DNA of 41,640 bases from Synergistaceae bacterium (GCA_017445405.1 JAFSUD010000034.1:1-41640); one strand, 5' to 3'; numbered from the stretch's first letter, positions 25,901 through 32,885 are shown. Notes: generated by a model not told the origin, from the sequence alone. A program made the numbers and translations.

Positions 25901-26684
25901 TGGTTATCGTGTAAGTACCTGCAGCAGTGGGAGCTAAAGTAGCCGTGTTTCCGCTGAACGTTACCCACGAGTAGTTAGCTGTGTAGCTCATTGTGCCTAT
26001 AACATTCTCAGTAATCAGGCTAGCTGTTGCTGTACTTCCGACGGTTATATTCTCGCTTCCTATAGACACCGTGAATGACAGCGGCCCGCGTACATCTACA
26101 GTTATGGCGGCAGAGGCTGTATTGTTTGCTGAATCAGTAGCCGTTATCGTTACGTCATAGCTGCCTGAAGTTGTAGGTGCGAAAGTAGCAGTGTTGCCGC
26201 TGAACGTTACCCAGCTCTGGTTCGCCGTGTAAGTTACTGTGCCTTGCGCGTTAAGCGGGGTAAGTGTCGCTGTCGCTGTGCTGCCTTCGCCTATAGTTAT
26301 TTCCTGACGGCTCACTGTCAGCGAGAACGGCTCGGTTACTGTTACGCTGATGCTGACTGTCGCAGTGTTTCCCTCTGTGCGCCCTGCGTCGGTCGCCGTG
26401 ATGATTACTGTGTAGCTGCCTGCAGTCGTAGGAGCGAAGGTTGCAGTGTTGCCGCTGAACGTTACCCAGCTCTGGTTAGCCGTGTAAGTTACTGTGCCCT
26501 GTGCGTTCTCGGGAGTGAGAGTAACAGTGCCGGTGCTTCCTGCTGTTATCTCCAGCGTCTCAGGACTCGCGGACAAAGAAAGATATGTTACATGTCCGGC
26601 ATCACTCGGCGCAGCATAAGCAATACCCAAATTCAGAATCAGAATACTTGCAGTCAGGATAAACGCGGCAGTTAGTTTCTTCAT
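22986..26684 (-). CDS. Ig-like repeat surface protein with C-terminal sorting-type tail
   Basis: Exported 1232-aa protein. A Sec signal peptide (MKKLTAAF, hydrophobic core, AYA-AP) leads eight tandem Ig-like/BIG-type repeats of about 86 residues, each with SWVTFSGNTATFAPT and TYTVTITA motifs. After repeat 3 is a PDPDPDPEPEP spacer. A Pro/Ser/Thr/Asp-rich stalk (PDVSPDITP-type) follows, then a region with EIVQETG and EVIEVIL helices. The end is hydrophobic: one segment, GGCSYGWG, a second Leu/Ala/Val segment and KLYRR. This Gly-Gly-Cys + TM + basic ending resembles the Synergist-CTERM sorting signal. The gene overlaps the CsgG gene (TAATG), and its 3' end carries the essC ribosome binding site. 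Likely a cell-surface stalk or adhesin, or a structural part of the secretion machine. Confidence 0.85.
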   Translation of the reverse strand: MKKLTAAFILTASILILNLGIAYAAPSDAGHVTYLSLSASPETLEITAGSTGTVTLTPENAQGTVTYTANQSWVTFSGNTATFAPTTAGSYTVIITATDAGRTEGNTATVSISVTVTEPFSLTVSRQEITIGEGSTATATLTPLNAQGTVTYTANQSWVTFSGNTATFAPTTSGSYDVTITATDSANNTASAAITVDVRGPLSFTVSIGSENITVGSTATASLITENVIGTMSYTANYSWVTFSGNTATLAPTAAGTYTITITGTDSGRNANASLPVSFSVTAVNPAPTPDPDPDPEPEPLSLTASSTALTITLPATGTVTLTPGNAQGTVSYTASESWVTFSGNTATFAPTAAGTYTVTITATDSGRSTGNTATASVSVTVNPAALALSVSPATLTLTAGNTGTAALTPSNAQGTITYTASESWVTFSGNTATFAPTTAGTYTVTITASDSGRTTGSTATASVTVTVAPPQLTLSVNPEALTVTAGSTATASLTPGSPQGTITYTASESWVTFSGNTATFAPTTAGTYTVTITASDSGRTTGNTAAAAISVTVNPAAVTLTVSPSSITLTEGGTATASLTPGNIQGTVSYSASESWVTFDGNTATFAPTAAGTYSVTITAADSGRSENSTASAAIAVTVNARPLALAISPAALTITAGTSGTVTLTPSNASGTVSYSANNSWVTFSGNSAVISPTETGTYTITITATDTSEQTASATVSITVTPPSTPTVSPDVSPDITPVPSNSPDVTPAPSDSPDITPTSGDTEPDTPIEFVEPDTPYQPDDQNSYIDPNTGESGGSDSSGGNQGTGQQSNTVRPNTSVLRQIVLNAETSSKIASQFPGAQGKPVHSLVGNSNITMNTNQRQISEAFRSHLQETGEEIMLAFPSFTASEAGIYVTGVSLKDVAEPGTLIDSVSTITPAGSASGADVHAAADIEQINLMDQAGNPVETKRATNGRTYAVVPDNQNMLVAVNLNAGETWTGSLTKPVQLPTILVEQVTIEQIAEIVQETGIDEQAQTETKEETAERITNNIIEAVQEIISRPEVIEVILKNDVISQDILSRDVVSTDIKTFTSADTVAEPEEPTEAMQETVKDDGYEIAAKLNTVQVAESGFYIFKVTLSEESFQKLKGLSAEEVRVYALSDTDLDIEIAPAFITGILNTFELLTMTGEKMDTIGLREFLLIGLLDAGKPLSLYLAKLLIMLLLGGCSYGWGMSALLAVPAVMIFTKLYRR
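24530..26570 (-). repeat. eight tandem ~258-bp Ig-repeat units
   Basis: The Ig-repeat gene contains eight units. Two neighbouring units, starting at about 25082 and 25340 (258 bases apart), are nearly identical for about 100 bases, while the outer ones are more diverged. Recent internal expansion by recombination is likely, and repeat number may differ between strains or collapse in short-read assemblies. Confidence 0.85.
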
Positions 26685-27679
26685 TATTTATAGTTCCTCC
26701 TCAAATTTTCCAGTTCAGGTTTTCTCTCTCGCGGTCTGCTCTTGAGAAACACTTTGTTCTTTATCATCGTCTGCATCTCGGCCTGCGTAACAGGAAACAG
26801 CTTATCTCCTTTGTGAACAAGCGCAAGATTCCCGGCACCTTTGGCAGCTAATGCGGCATTGCTGAACCCCGGCTGCAGCTTCGTTATCTTCACCACTGCA
26901 AGGTCGTGCATCTCCCTGCCGAGCGACTGGCCGTCAGAACCGAAAATCTCCCTCCCCTCAGCGTACACGCGGTAGAGGCCTTCCATCTGTGCCCCTGCTG
27001 TCTCGCCGAAGCCTATAACTATCTCGCTGTTGCCGGGGTGGAGCACCTCGACGTATTCGCCGGTGAGATTTTCCCTGAGCTTGAAGGCAAGCCTCGATAC
27101 TGCATCATTGATAGCTCCTGCCTCAATGCCCTTGAGAATCATCTTCTCGTTCATCTTCTCTCTGGTGTTCAGGCCTATGTAGGGCAGATTTACCGTCTCG
27201 CCTTTCTGGGAAGTCGTCCCGCTTTCAGATAATGACAGAACTACTTTTGTGGTCTCGACGTTCACAATCCTGGCATCTATCGTAGCCGACGCAAAATACT
27301 TCCGCTTGGAGATAAGCCATAAATCAGTTTCCGAGCTTGTCTCCTCATAGCGGGTAACTGCTCCGATAAGCATGTAGTTGCAGCCCGTTATCTTTCCTAT
27401 CTGGACTGCCGTCTCATCAGTCAGAAGGCCCGACATGCTCATTCTGTGCTCGCTCGCAATATTCTCGAGCTGGTCTCTCTCTACAACCGTCATTGTCTTA
27501 GATCCCGCCAGTATTCTCGAGAATATATCTCCTATTGCTGCTGCCTGTGCTTCCGTGATACCTTCCGCTCTGGTCAGGAACTTCATTATTCCCAGCCTTA
27601 CCGGGCCTTCAACAACTGCTGCTTCTGCACACGGACATGCAAGGCACAGCGCAATCACGCACGCTATTACTCTCTTCAT
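26684..27679 (-). CDS. CsgG-family protein (candidate outer-membrane channel)
   Basis: Exported 331-aa protein of the CsgG family. An N-terminal signal (MKRVIACVIALCLACPCAEA) contains an L-A-C sequence that could act as a lipobox; AEA-A is a possible alternative cleavage site. Family traits are the GIMKF strand, KTMTVVERDQLENIASEH (curli CsgG has an equivalent LERQGLQNLLNER), GCNYMLIGAVTRYE, DARIVNVETTKVVLS, and a C-terminal helix GIEAGAINDAVSRLAFKL. CsgG forms a nonameric outer-membrane pore for curli. No CsgA, B, E or F gene is seen here. The gene overlaps the Ig-repeat gene and so is in the same operon as the type VII core. I infer an envelope or pore role; a regulatory lipoprotein function as in other CsgG-like proteins is the alternative. 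Confidence 0.8.
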   Translation of the reverse strand: MKRVIACVIALCLACPCAEAAVVEGPVRLGIMKFLTRAEGITEAQAAAIGDIFSRILAGSKTMTVVERDQLENIASEHRMSMSGLLTDETAVQIGKITGCNYMLIGAVTRYEETSSETDLWLISKRKYFASATIDARIVNVETTKVVLSLSESGTTSQKGETVNLPYIGLNTREKMNEKMILKGIEAGAINDAVSRLAFKLRENLTGEYVEVLHPGNSEIVIGFGETAGAQMEGLYRVYAEGREIFGSDGQSLGREMHDLAVVKITKLQPGFSNAALAAKGAGNLALVHKGDKLFPVTQAEMQTMIKNKVFLKSRPRERKPELENLRRNYK

Positions 27680-27685
27680 GGATGC

Positions 27686-28309
27686 TTACTCCTCCCATAC
27701 ATCAATAGCTCTTATTGCTTCCACATGTTTACGGACTGAATCACGCGTTGCCATCGCCAAGATGCCGCCGCTCTGATTCTGATAGCTCCCGATGAAGAAG
27801 CCACGGTATGCTGCTATTGCACCTTTCGATATCTGCTTGTTGGACTGCCCAAGTTCGTTTGACGCATAGATTACTTTGCTCGTCTTGAGGTCGGTTATCC
27901 GGAGGTCAATCATGACGTAAGCAGTCTTGGCCCTCGTCGCAGTTCCGAGAACAGGAATCGCAAATCCGCTCCCCTTCTCGCTGTAGTAGTACATCGTGAT
28001 CGCTCCGTCCATTATGTATCTGGGACTCTGAATGTGCCCTAACTCTATGGCCGTCGACGGGTCTATCAGTCCTTCATACATCATCTTGTACTCATCCTTC
28101 ATGAAGTCCATAGTTTCCTTTTCACGGTCCATAATGTCAAACACTCCGGCCTTGCTAAGTTCAGTAATCATCATGTTCATGATTGCACCTGCAGGAGCTT
28201 TCCCTTCTTCCGACTTGTCCGCAAAGTCCCGGACAGTGAGTCTCGGAAGAGCACTTGCTGAACATGCAAGCACCAGTACCAGCGTAACTGCTGACAGAAT
28301 TTTTCGCAT
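27686..28309 (-). CDS. CsgG-like exported protein, paralogue 1
   Basis: A 207-aa exported protein. The signal peptide MRKILSAVTLVLVLACSASA ends before LPRLTVRDFADKSEEGK. The mature part follows the CsgG plan in short form: MITELSKAGVFDIMDREKE, IQSPRYIMDGAITMYYY, VMIDLRITDLKTSKVIYASNE, and a GAIAAYRGFFIGSYQNQ stretch replacing the transmembrane hairpin region. It lies 6 bases before the large CsgG-like gene and is about two-thirds its length. Strong ribosome binding site (AAAGGAG). Probably a periplasmic or outer-membrane partner of the larger protein. Confidence 0.78.
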   Translation of the reverse strand: MRKILSAVTLVLVLACSASALPRLTVRDFADKSEEGKAPAGAIMNMMITELSKAGVFDIMDREKETMDFMKDEYKMMYEGLIDPSTAIELGHIQSPRYIMDGAITMYYYSEKGSGFAIPVLGTATRAKTAYVMIDLRITDLKTSKVIYASNELGQSNKQISKGAIAAYRGFFIGSYQNQSGGILAMATRDSVRKHVEAIRAIDVWEE

Positions 28310-28314
28310 TGTGT

Positions 28315-28935
28315 TTATCTCCTTTCCCAGTCAATGGCCTTTATTGCGGCTACATGTTTCTCGACGGCATTACGTGTTGCCATCGCAAGAATACCGCCTG
28401 ACTCTCTCTTGTAACTCCCTACGAAGAAGCCTTTGTATGCAGCTATTGCTCCCTTGTCTATCTGCTTGTTTGATTCTCCAAGCTCATTTGAGGCGTAGAT
28501 TATGCCTCCTGTCTCGAGGTCAGTTATCCGGAGGTCAATCATGACGTAAGCAGTTTTTGCCCTCGTCGCACTCCCGAGAATGGGAATCGCAAACCCGCTC
28601 CCCTTCTCGCTGTAGTAGTACATGGTGATTGCTCCGGTCATCGCATACTGGGGACTCTGAAGACGACCGGGCTTTATAGCTGTTGACGGATCTATAAGAC
28701 CCTCTGCGCCCATCTTAATCTCATTTCCTGTAAGAGCCATAGTCTCACTGTCCCGGTCCATAAGCACAAACACTCCGGCCTTGCTAAGTTCAGTAATCAT
28801 CATGTTCATGATTGCGGCTGCAGGAGCTTTACCACCTTCTGATTTGTCCGTGAAGTCCCGGACAGTGAGTCTCGGGAGAGCATTTGCCGAACATGCAAGC
28901 CCTAATATCAACGCTGCTGACAGGATTTTGCGCAT
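28315..28935 (-). CDS. CsgG-like exported protein, paralogue 2
   Basis: A 206-aa tandem paralogue of the following gene. It shares the LPRLTVRDFTDKSEGGKAP start, MNMMITELSKAGVF, and the GSGFAIPILGSATRAKTAYVMIDL core almost word for word. The signal peptide is MRKILSAALILGLACSANA. Divergence is concentrated in the stretch after VLMDRDSETMA and in the last 30 residues. Ribosome binding site GGGAGG. A gap of 5 bases to the next gene indicates co-transcription. Two paralogues may form a hetero-oligomer with the 331-aa protein. Confidence 0.78.
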   Translation of the reverse strand: MRKILSAALILGLACSANALPRLTVRDFTDKSEGGKAPAAAIMNMMITELSKAGVFVLMDRDSETMALTGNEIKMGAEGLIDPSTAIKPGRLQSPQYAMTGAITMYYYSEKGSGFAIPILGSATRAKTAYVMIDLRITDLETGGIIYASNELGESNKQIDKGAIAAYKGFFVGSYKRESGGILAMATRNAVEKHVAAIKAIDWERR

Positions 28936-28949
28936 TGATGCATTCCTCC

Positions 28950-29528
28950 CTAATACATCTGCTTCATGCCTTCATCTACTGCTGCCTCTATGCACTTCAG
29001 CAGAGTATCGTACTCACTGAAGCTGATTTGTCTGCTGGTGGCTGTCCTGCCTCCGAGCTTAGTGCCCCGCGAGGTTACGGCCAGGAGAGTAACTGATGCC
29101 GAGCCTGTGTACAGCCCGAAAGAGTTCTGGACTGCCTGTCCTGCCTGAACACGTGCAACTACTGTAGCTGCAACACTGTAGCTTGCGTTGAGCTTGAAGA
29201 TTGCGTTGTAGTTCCCCTGCATCGCAAGACGGTATGCCTGTGCCTTAACTGCTGCTGCCTTCGCTGCACGCATCTTCTTCTCGTCTACTACCCTGTAGCC
29301 GTGCTGAATCAGTGAGTCAATAATCTTTGTCTCGGCTATCTTGACGTGCTGGTCGTCGTCTCCCTCAACCACTAATGCAATATCCCCGCGCTTGGGCAGA
29401 ACCGAGTCCGACTGTGAGGACACTGCTGCCCTTGATGAAGAGCTGCGTTTCTTTGATGCTGCCGATGCTGTCCCGCATGACATGACGAGGCAGAAGAGCA
29501 TAAATATAGCGATAATCTTTCTGTTCAT
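28950..29528 (-). CDS. exported protein with Ser/Lys-rich linker, unknown family
   Basis: A 192-aa protein with a signal peptide (MNRKIIAIFMLFCLVMSCGTASA); VMSC-G also resembles a lipobox, so a lipoprotein is possible. A short basic, Ser-rich linker (KKRSSSSRAAVSSQS) precedes a folded domain with GDIALVVEGDDDQHVKIAETKIIDSLIQHGYRVVDEKKM. This resembles the N-terminal fold of FlgT/CsgG/TolB-like periplasmic domains. The C-terminal part has an ASVTLLAVTSRGTKLGGRT strand pair. I do not recognise a named family. It lies 14 bases from each neighbour in the operon. Confidence 0.65.
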   Translation of the reverse strand: MNRKIIAIFMLFCLVMSCGTASAASKKRSSSSRAAVSSQSDSVLPKRGDIALVVEGDDDQHVKIAETKIIDSLIQHGYRVVDEKKMRAAKAAAVKAQAYRLAMQGNYNAIFKLNASYSVAATVVARVQAGQAVQNSFGLYTGSASVTLLAVTSRGTKLGGRTATSRQISFSEYDTLLKCIEAAVDEGMKQMY

Positions 29529-29542
29529 TGATGAATACCTCC

Positions 29543-31009
29543 TTAATTGCCAAAGAATATTATGTGGTCTCCGCTTCCCCTGATTGAGTTTCCGTTCGAC
29601 GGGTCAACTATCAGAGTAACACCCTTGCGCTTCATCTCATTCTTCAGGAACTCCTCAAGGTCAAACACGCTCTTTGCGCCTTGAGCATTCTCCGCAAACT
29701 TTACGTTGATCAGCAGCTTAGAGTCCCGGAAGTTCTCCTCTACCTCTCCTGCAGAACCGATAAAGTTCTTGAGTTCTGCCCTGACTCTGTTGGCCTCTTC
29801 CTCGTAGAGCTTCTCAAGGTAGATGTTGATGATGACATAACGCGCCGGAGTAACAGGAACATCACCGCTCGGCTTAATGATTATCCCTGACGGAACTACG
29901 CGTGCATTGACAGTTTCAGCGGTGAGACCCTCAATCTTGATCTCCCTGTTTCCAGGCAGCTTATACTTCGAGATATGGGATGCTACATTTCTTGCGTTTT
30001 TGCCGGACACAAAATCCAGTTCCGTAAGCTCCGAACTATAGCCTCTGTCGAAGACTTTGCCGGTCTCGCCTAAGTATGCCGTGAACTGCTCGATGTCATC
30101 AAACGTTGCATTAGCCAGCCTGATATTTACGTTAATGCCATCTAATGAGTTCGGAGAGAGCATCTTATAGGCTATCTTGTAGATGATTTCCTCTGTGGCC
30201 TGCTGCAGTCCTGACCTGATTATCCCTGCTGCTGATGAACTGCCCTGCCAGTTTTTCGTCCCCCGTGAATATGTTGACGAGCTTATCTGATAGCCCGTCT
30301 TCGTGAGCACGGCCTTGACCTTTACGCTTCCGCTGGGCTTGTACATGTTAATACCGAACCTGCTGGCCTTCTGTGCTCCTGATGTAGCATGAGCCTCAAT
30401 GATTATGTCGGCCCGTATGGTCTTGGCCGCTTTGTCGAGCATGTCGGGATCGCTGAAGCCCTTTTTGGGGTCGAGAGCAAGGAGAGTCTGTGCCTGATCT
30501 CTGTCAACGATGAGGTATCCAGCTTTCTCGAAGAGCCGGAGGAGTTCATCCTCAACCAGTGATGCATTGCTGGAGGACTCTTTGTCTACAATAATCATGA
30601 CTCTCGGGTTGCCCAGCATTGAGATTACTTCAGGCCCGAGCACGCCGTCAAAAGTCTTCTCGCTCACAGTGCACGAGCCTACTATGTGCAGAGTATCTCC
30701 CTCGACTGTCTCGCTGGTGATCTTGAAGTTCTTGACCATGCTCTGAGACTTTGCAAGTACGCGGTTCTTAACCCCCTCATCCGTTCCTCCTGCGAACATA
30801 TCCATAGCCTTAGCTATTGCGTCCCGGTAAGCTGCCTGCTGTGCTTCCTGCCGGGCCTGCTTCTTGTTGCCGTTCTTGATCAGTGCCGAGCCTTCTGCGT
30901 CGTCAATGTAGTATGTATTCTTCTCAGCTCTGACGGAAGCAGACGATGACAGTGCAGACATGGGCACTATACATAAAGAGAGTAGTAATGCTGCGAAAAA
31001 CTTTCTCAT
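29543..31009 (-). CDS. exported FlgT-like protein, first gene of the type VII operon
   Basis: An exported protein of about 488 aa. I start it at ATG 31009 (MRKFFAALLLS), which gives a clean signal peptide ending near SALSSSA; the frame is open to 31105 and the AAGGAG at about 31030 is further away than usual. The mature part has an N-terminal helix ARQEAQQAAYRDAIAKAMDMF, then NPRVMIIVDKESSSNASLVEDELLRLFEKAGYLIVDRDQ, the same layout as FlgT-type outer-membrane-associated proteins. A repeat of a similar alpha/beta unit follows (DGINVNIRLANATFDDIEQF), then KLLINVKF near the end. It has no lipobox. It heads the operon and is divergent from mpg. The family is inferred from pattern. Confidence 0.7.
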   Translation of the reverse strand: MRKFFAALLLSLCIVPMSALSSSASVRAEKNTYYIDDAEGSALIKNGNKKQARQEAQQAAYRDAIAKAMDMFAGGTDEGVKNRVLAKSQSMVKNFKITSETVEGDTLHIVGSCTVSEKTFDGVLGPEVISMLGNPRVMIIVDKESSSNASLVEDELLRLFEKAGYLIVDRDQAQTLLALDPKKGFSDPDMLDKAAKTIRADIIIEAHATSGAQKASRFGINMYKPSGSVKVKAVLTKTGYQISSSTYSRGTKNWQGSSSAAGIIRSGLQQATEEIIYKIAYKMLSPNSLDGINVNIRLANATFDDIEQFTAYLGETGKVFDRGYSSELTELDFVSGKNARNVASHISKYKLPGNREIKIEGLTAETVNARVVPSGIIIKPSGDVPVTPARYVIINIYLEKLYEEEANRVRAELKNFIGSAGEVEENFRDSKLLINVKFAENAQGAKSVFDLEEFLKNEMKRKGVTLIVDPSNGNSIRGSGDHIIFFGN

Positions 31010-31086
31010 GATATGAGTAATAACAGCTCCTTCTGATTGTTGAGATAGTTTGATGATGATTGTAACAGAATTATTGATGTGAAGAT

Positions 31087-31092
31087 TATAAT
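31087..31092. promoter_or_regulatory. possible divergent promoter -10 for mpg and the type VII operon
   Basis: The 138-base gap between the divergent starts holds ATTATAAT, which reads as TATAAT on both strands. No good -35 is seen on either side. It is the most promoter-like site in the gap but cannot be assigned to one strand. Confidence 0.3.
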
Positions 31093-31147
31093 GCACGGTG
31101 AGCAAATTACCAGATAATTAATAATGATATTTACGGAGAAATAATGC

Positions 31148-31273
31148 ATGAAGAAATTGACGAGGGAGTTTTACATGAGAGATGCCGTTACTCTTGCGCG
31201 TGAGCTGTTGGGTAAAGTGCTGGTTCACGAATCAGGAGAGGGTATGACATCAGGGGTTATTGTCGAGACGGAA
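31148..31273 (+). pseudogene. duplicated 5' end of the mpg gene
   Basis: The first 42 codons of the 3-methyladenine glycosylase gene appear here with their own start (ATG 31148, GGAG 9 bases upstream) and then again in the intact gene from 31293. The copies are more than 90 percent identical, with changes at both synonymous and replacement sites. The ORF of this copy runs on out of the duplicated frame and stops at 31348, giving a 66-residue product that cannot fold as the enzyme. Confidence 0.85.
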
Positions 31274-31292
31274 CAGAAGGAGAATTTATATT

Positions 31293-31919
31293 GTGAAGAA
31301 GTTGACGAGGGAGTTTTACACGAGAGATGCCGTAACTCTTGCGCGTGAGCTGTTGGGTAAAGTGCTGGTTCACGAATCAGGCGAGGGCACAACGTCAGGA
31401 ATTATTGTCGAGACGGAAGCGTACGCCGGGCCTGAAGACAAAGCATCCCACACATGGAACAATAGGCGGACGGGCAGGACAGAGGTAGTTTTCGGCGAGG
31501 GAGGGTTCGCATATGTCTATCTGGTCTACGGAATGCATCACTGCTTCAACGTTACTGCGAATATTGCCGGAAAGCCTGAATGCGTGCTGGTGAGAGCACT
31601 CGAGCCGCTGGACGGCCAAGACCTCATGAAGGCAAGGCGGAAGACTCAGCGCGTCCTGAATCTCTGCAGCGGGCCGGAGAAGTTATGTGCTGCTATGGGC
31701 ATCACGAGGGAGCTTTACGGCGAGGACTTGTGCGGAGAGAAACTTTACATACTTGATAACACTTATCCTGACCTGAAAATTACTGCTTCACCTAGAATAG
31801 GCATAGATTACGCTGAAGAATGCAGGGACTATTTGTGGAGGTTCTGCGTTGATGGGAACAAGTACGTATCAGGTAAGCAGCGGCCAGCGAGTAACCACCA
31901 GCCGCTAATCAATGGTTAA
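31293..31919 (+). CDS. mpg: DNA-3-methyladenine glycosylase (AAG/MPG family)
   Basis: Removes alkylated purines from DNA in base-excision repair. At 208 aa it matches bacterial AAG-type enzymes. Start GTG 31293 is chosen because AAGGAG lies about 11 bases upstream and the sequence then aligns with the duplicated 5' end. Visible motifs are LARELLGKVLVHE, the catalytic region IVETEAYAGPEDKASHTWNNRRTGRTEVVFGEGGFAYVYLVYGMHHCFN, and LVRALEPLDG. The stop overlaps that of the convergent nuclease gene by a few bases. The leading partial copy would be translated first on the same mRNA, which may lower output of the intact gene. Confidence 0.92.
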   Translation: MKKLTREFYTRDAVTLARELLGKVLVHESGEGTTSGIIVETEAYAGPEDKASHTWNNRRTGRTEVVFGEGGFAYVYLVYGMHHCFNVTANIAGKPECVLVRALEPLDGQDLMKARRKTQRVLNLCSGPEKLCAAMGITRELYGEDLCGEKLYILDNTYPDLKITASPRIGIDYAEECRDYLWRFCVDGNKYVSGKQRPASNHQPLING

Positions 31920-32548
31920 TCGGGTTCTTTTCCCCAAAGGCCTTTGTTGGCTTCACGTGCTTCACGCTGGAAGTGCACGAAAAGGTTAGCATAACGTGAA
32001 TTGGGCTGAATTGTCATGAGCTGGGCGTAACCGTCAAGCAGTAATTTCGCGTTGTACATGTATTCGCGGATTGCCGACTCGTCGTCGAGGTCTGCTTTGC
32101 TGGGTTCTTTCAGCCACACATAGGCTAACATTCTGTCGTACCTGTCCCTCGCGTTTACGTCCGTCTGAAGCCACACAACTTTATCCGTGAGCTGCGCCTT
32201 CGTGAAGTCGCTCGCCTCTTTGCCGTAATACTGCACCGGCTTATTGGGGTGGACGGTCTCGGGAGTGTCTACACCTAAGAATCTCACGCGTTCCTTGAGG
32301 TACTTGCTGCCGTCGTCGAAGATGAACGAGATTATTGCTGTGTCGCCGTCAACTACACGCTCGATCTTGGCCTTGTAGACTGTGTTGCGGCGGATCTCCA
32401 GAGACTCGAGGGCGTTCGGGCCTTTGTGGTAGTGATACTCTCCTGTCTCCTTGTTGGTGTGGCCGCCGTTGGCATCAAGTCTGCCGGGATGGGCACATGC
32501 CGTTGATGCGAACACTAAGACTAACAATACTGCTAATAACTTGCGCAT
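31916..32548 (-). CDS. secreted YHYH-SNase nuclease
   Basis: A 210-aa secreted nuclease. Start ATG 32548 has AAAGGA 7 bases upstream and opens a signal peptide (MRKLLAVLLVLVFASTACA-HPG). The mature protein begins with a His-rich YHYH module (HPGRLDANGGHTN then GEYHYHKGP), then a staphylococcal-nuclease domain: KIERVVDGDTAIISF, RVRFLGVDTPETVHP, YDRMLAYVWL and EAREANKGLWG. The catalytic Asp/Arg/Glu positions of SNase appear kept (DGDT, RFLGVDTPE, DRYDR). It likely degrades extracellular or periplasmic DNA/RNA for nutrition or in connection with DNA uptake. Confidence 0.88.
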   Translation of the reverse strand: MRKLLAVLLVLVFASTACAHPGRLDANGGHTNKETGEYHYHKGPNALESLEIRRNTVYKAKIERVVDGDTAIISFIFDDGSKYLKERVRFLGVDTPETVHPNKPVQYYGKEASDFTKAQLTDKVVWLQTDVNARDRYDRMLAYVWLKEPSKADLDDESAIREYMYNAKLLLDGYAQLMTIQPNSRYANLFVHFQREAREANKGLWGKEPD

Positions 32549-32687
32549 ATAACCAAATCCTTTCACGTTCTTAAAGATAGTAAATAATGATAGCACTATT
32601 TGCGCTCAATCAGACACTTTGACGTTAGCAGGCCTCTGTGATAACCTTTCACATCACAATACTGTGAATAAGGAGGCACTGCAAGCA

Positions 32688-32885
32688 ATGAGTGAAGAAC
32701 AGCACAAAGAATTATCAGGCAATGAGCTGAAGAAAATAGCAGGCGGAAGAAATCCCTATCCTTACCCGATGCCTGAACCGCTTCCGCAAACAGACGGAAC
32801 TCAAGACGACACAACGGATATTCTGGATGAAATACTTGATCCAATAAAATATGGTCCGCACTACTATGTTCCGTACTACCATTGA
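32688..32885 (+). CDS. double-glycine leader peptide (bacteriocin-like precursor)
   Basis: A 65-aa peptide with a strong AAGGAGG before ATG 32688. The first 20 residues fit a double-glycine leader: ELSGNELKKIAGG matches the LSxxELxxIxGG consensus of class II bacteriocins and related exported peptides, which are cut after Gly-Gly by C39 peptidase-ABC exporters. The 45-residue product would start RNPYPYPMPEPLP, then an acidic middle (DGTQDDTTDILDEILDP), and end KYGPHYYVPYYH. It is rich in Pro and Tyr, lacks Cys, and is acidic overall, unlike most pore-forming bacteriocins. No C39 transporter or modifying enzyme is next to it in the same direction. Confidence 0.7.
   Translation: MSEEQHKELSGNELKKIAGGRNPYPYPMPEPLPQTDGTQDDTTDILDEILDPIKYGPHYYVPYYH

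Noticed and set aside
24530..26570. CRISPR-like or other noncoding repeat array
   Set aside because: The repeats are 258-base in-frame coding units of Ig-like domains, with no short spacers.
26684..28935. A curli system
   Set aside because: CsgG-family proteins are present, but no CsgA/B-like amyloid repeats and no CsgE/F genes are seen; the genes lie in the type VII operon instead.
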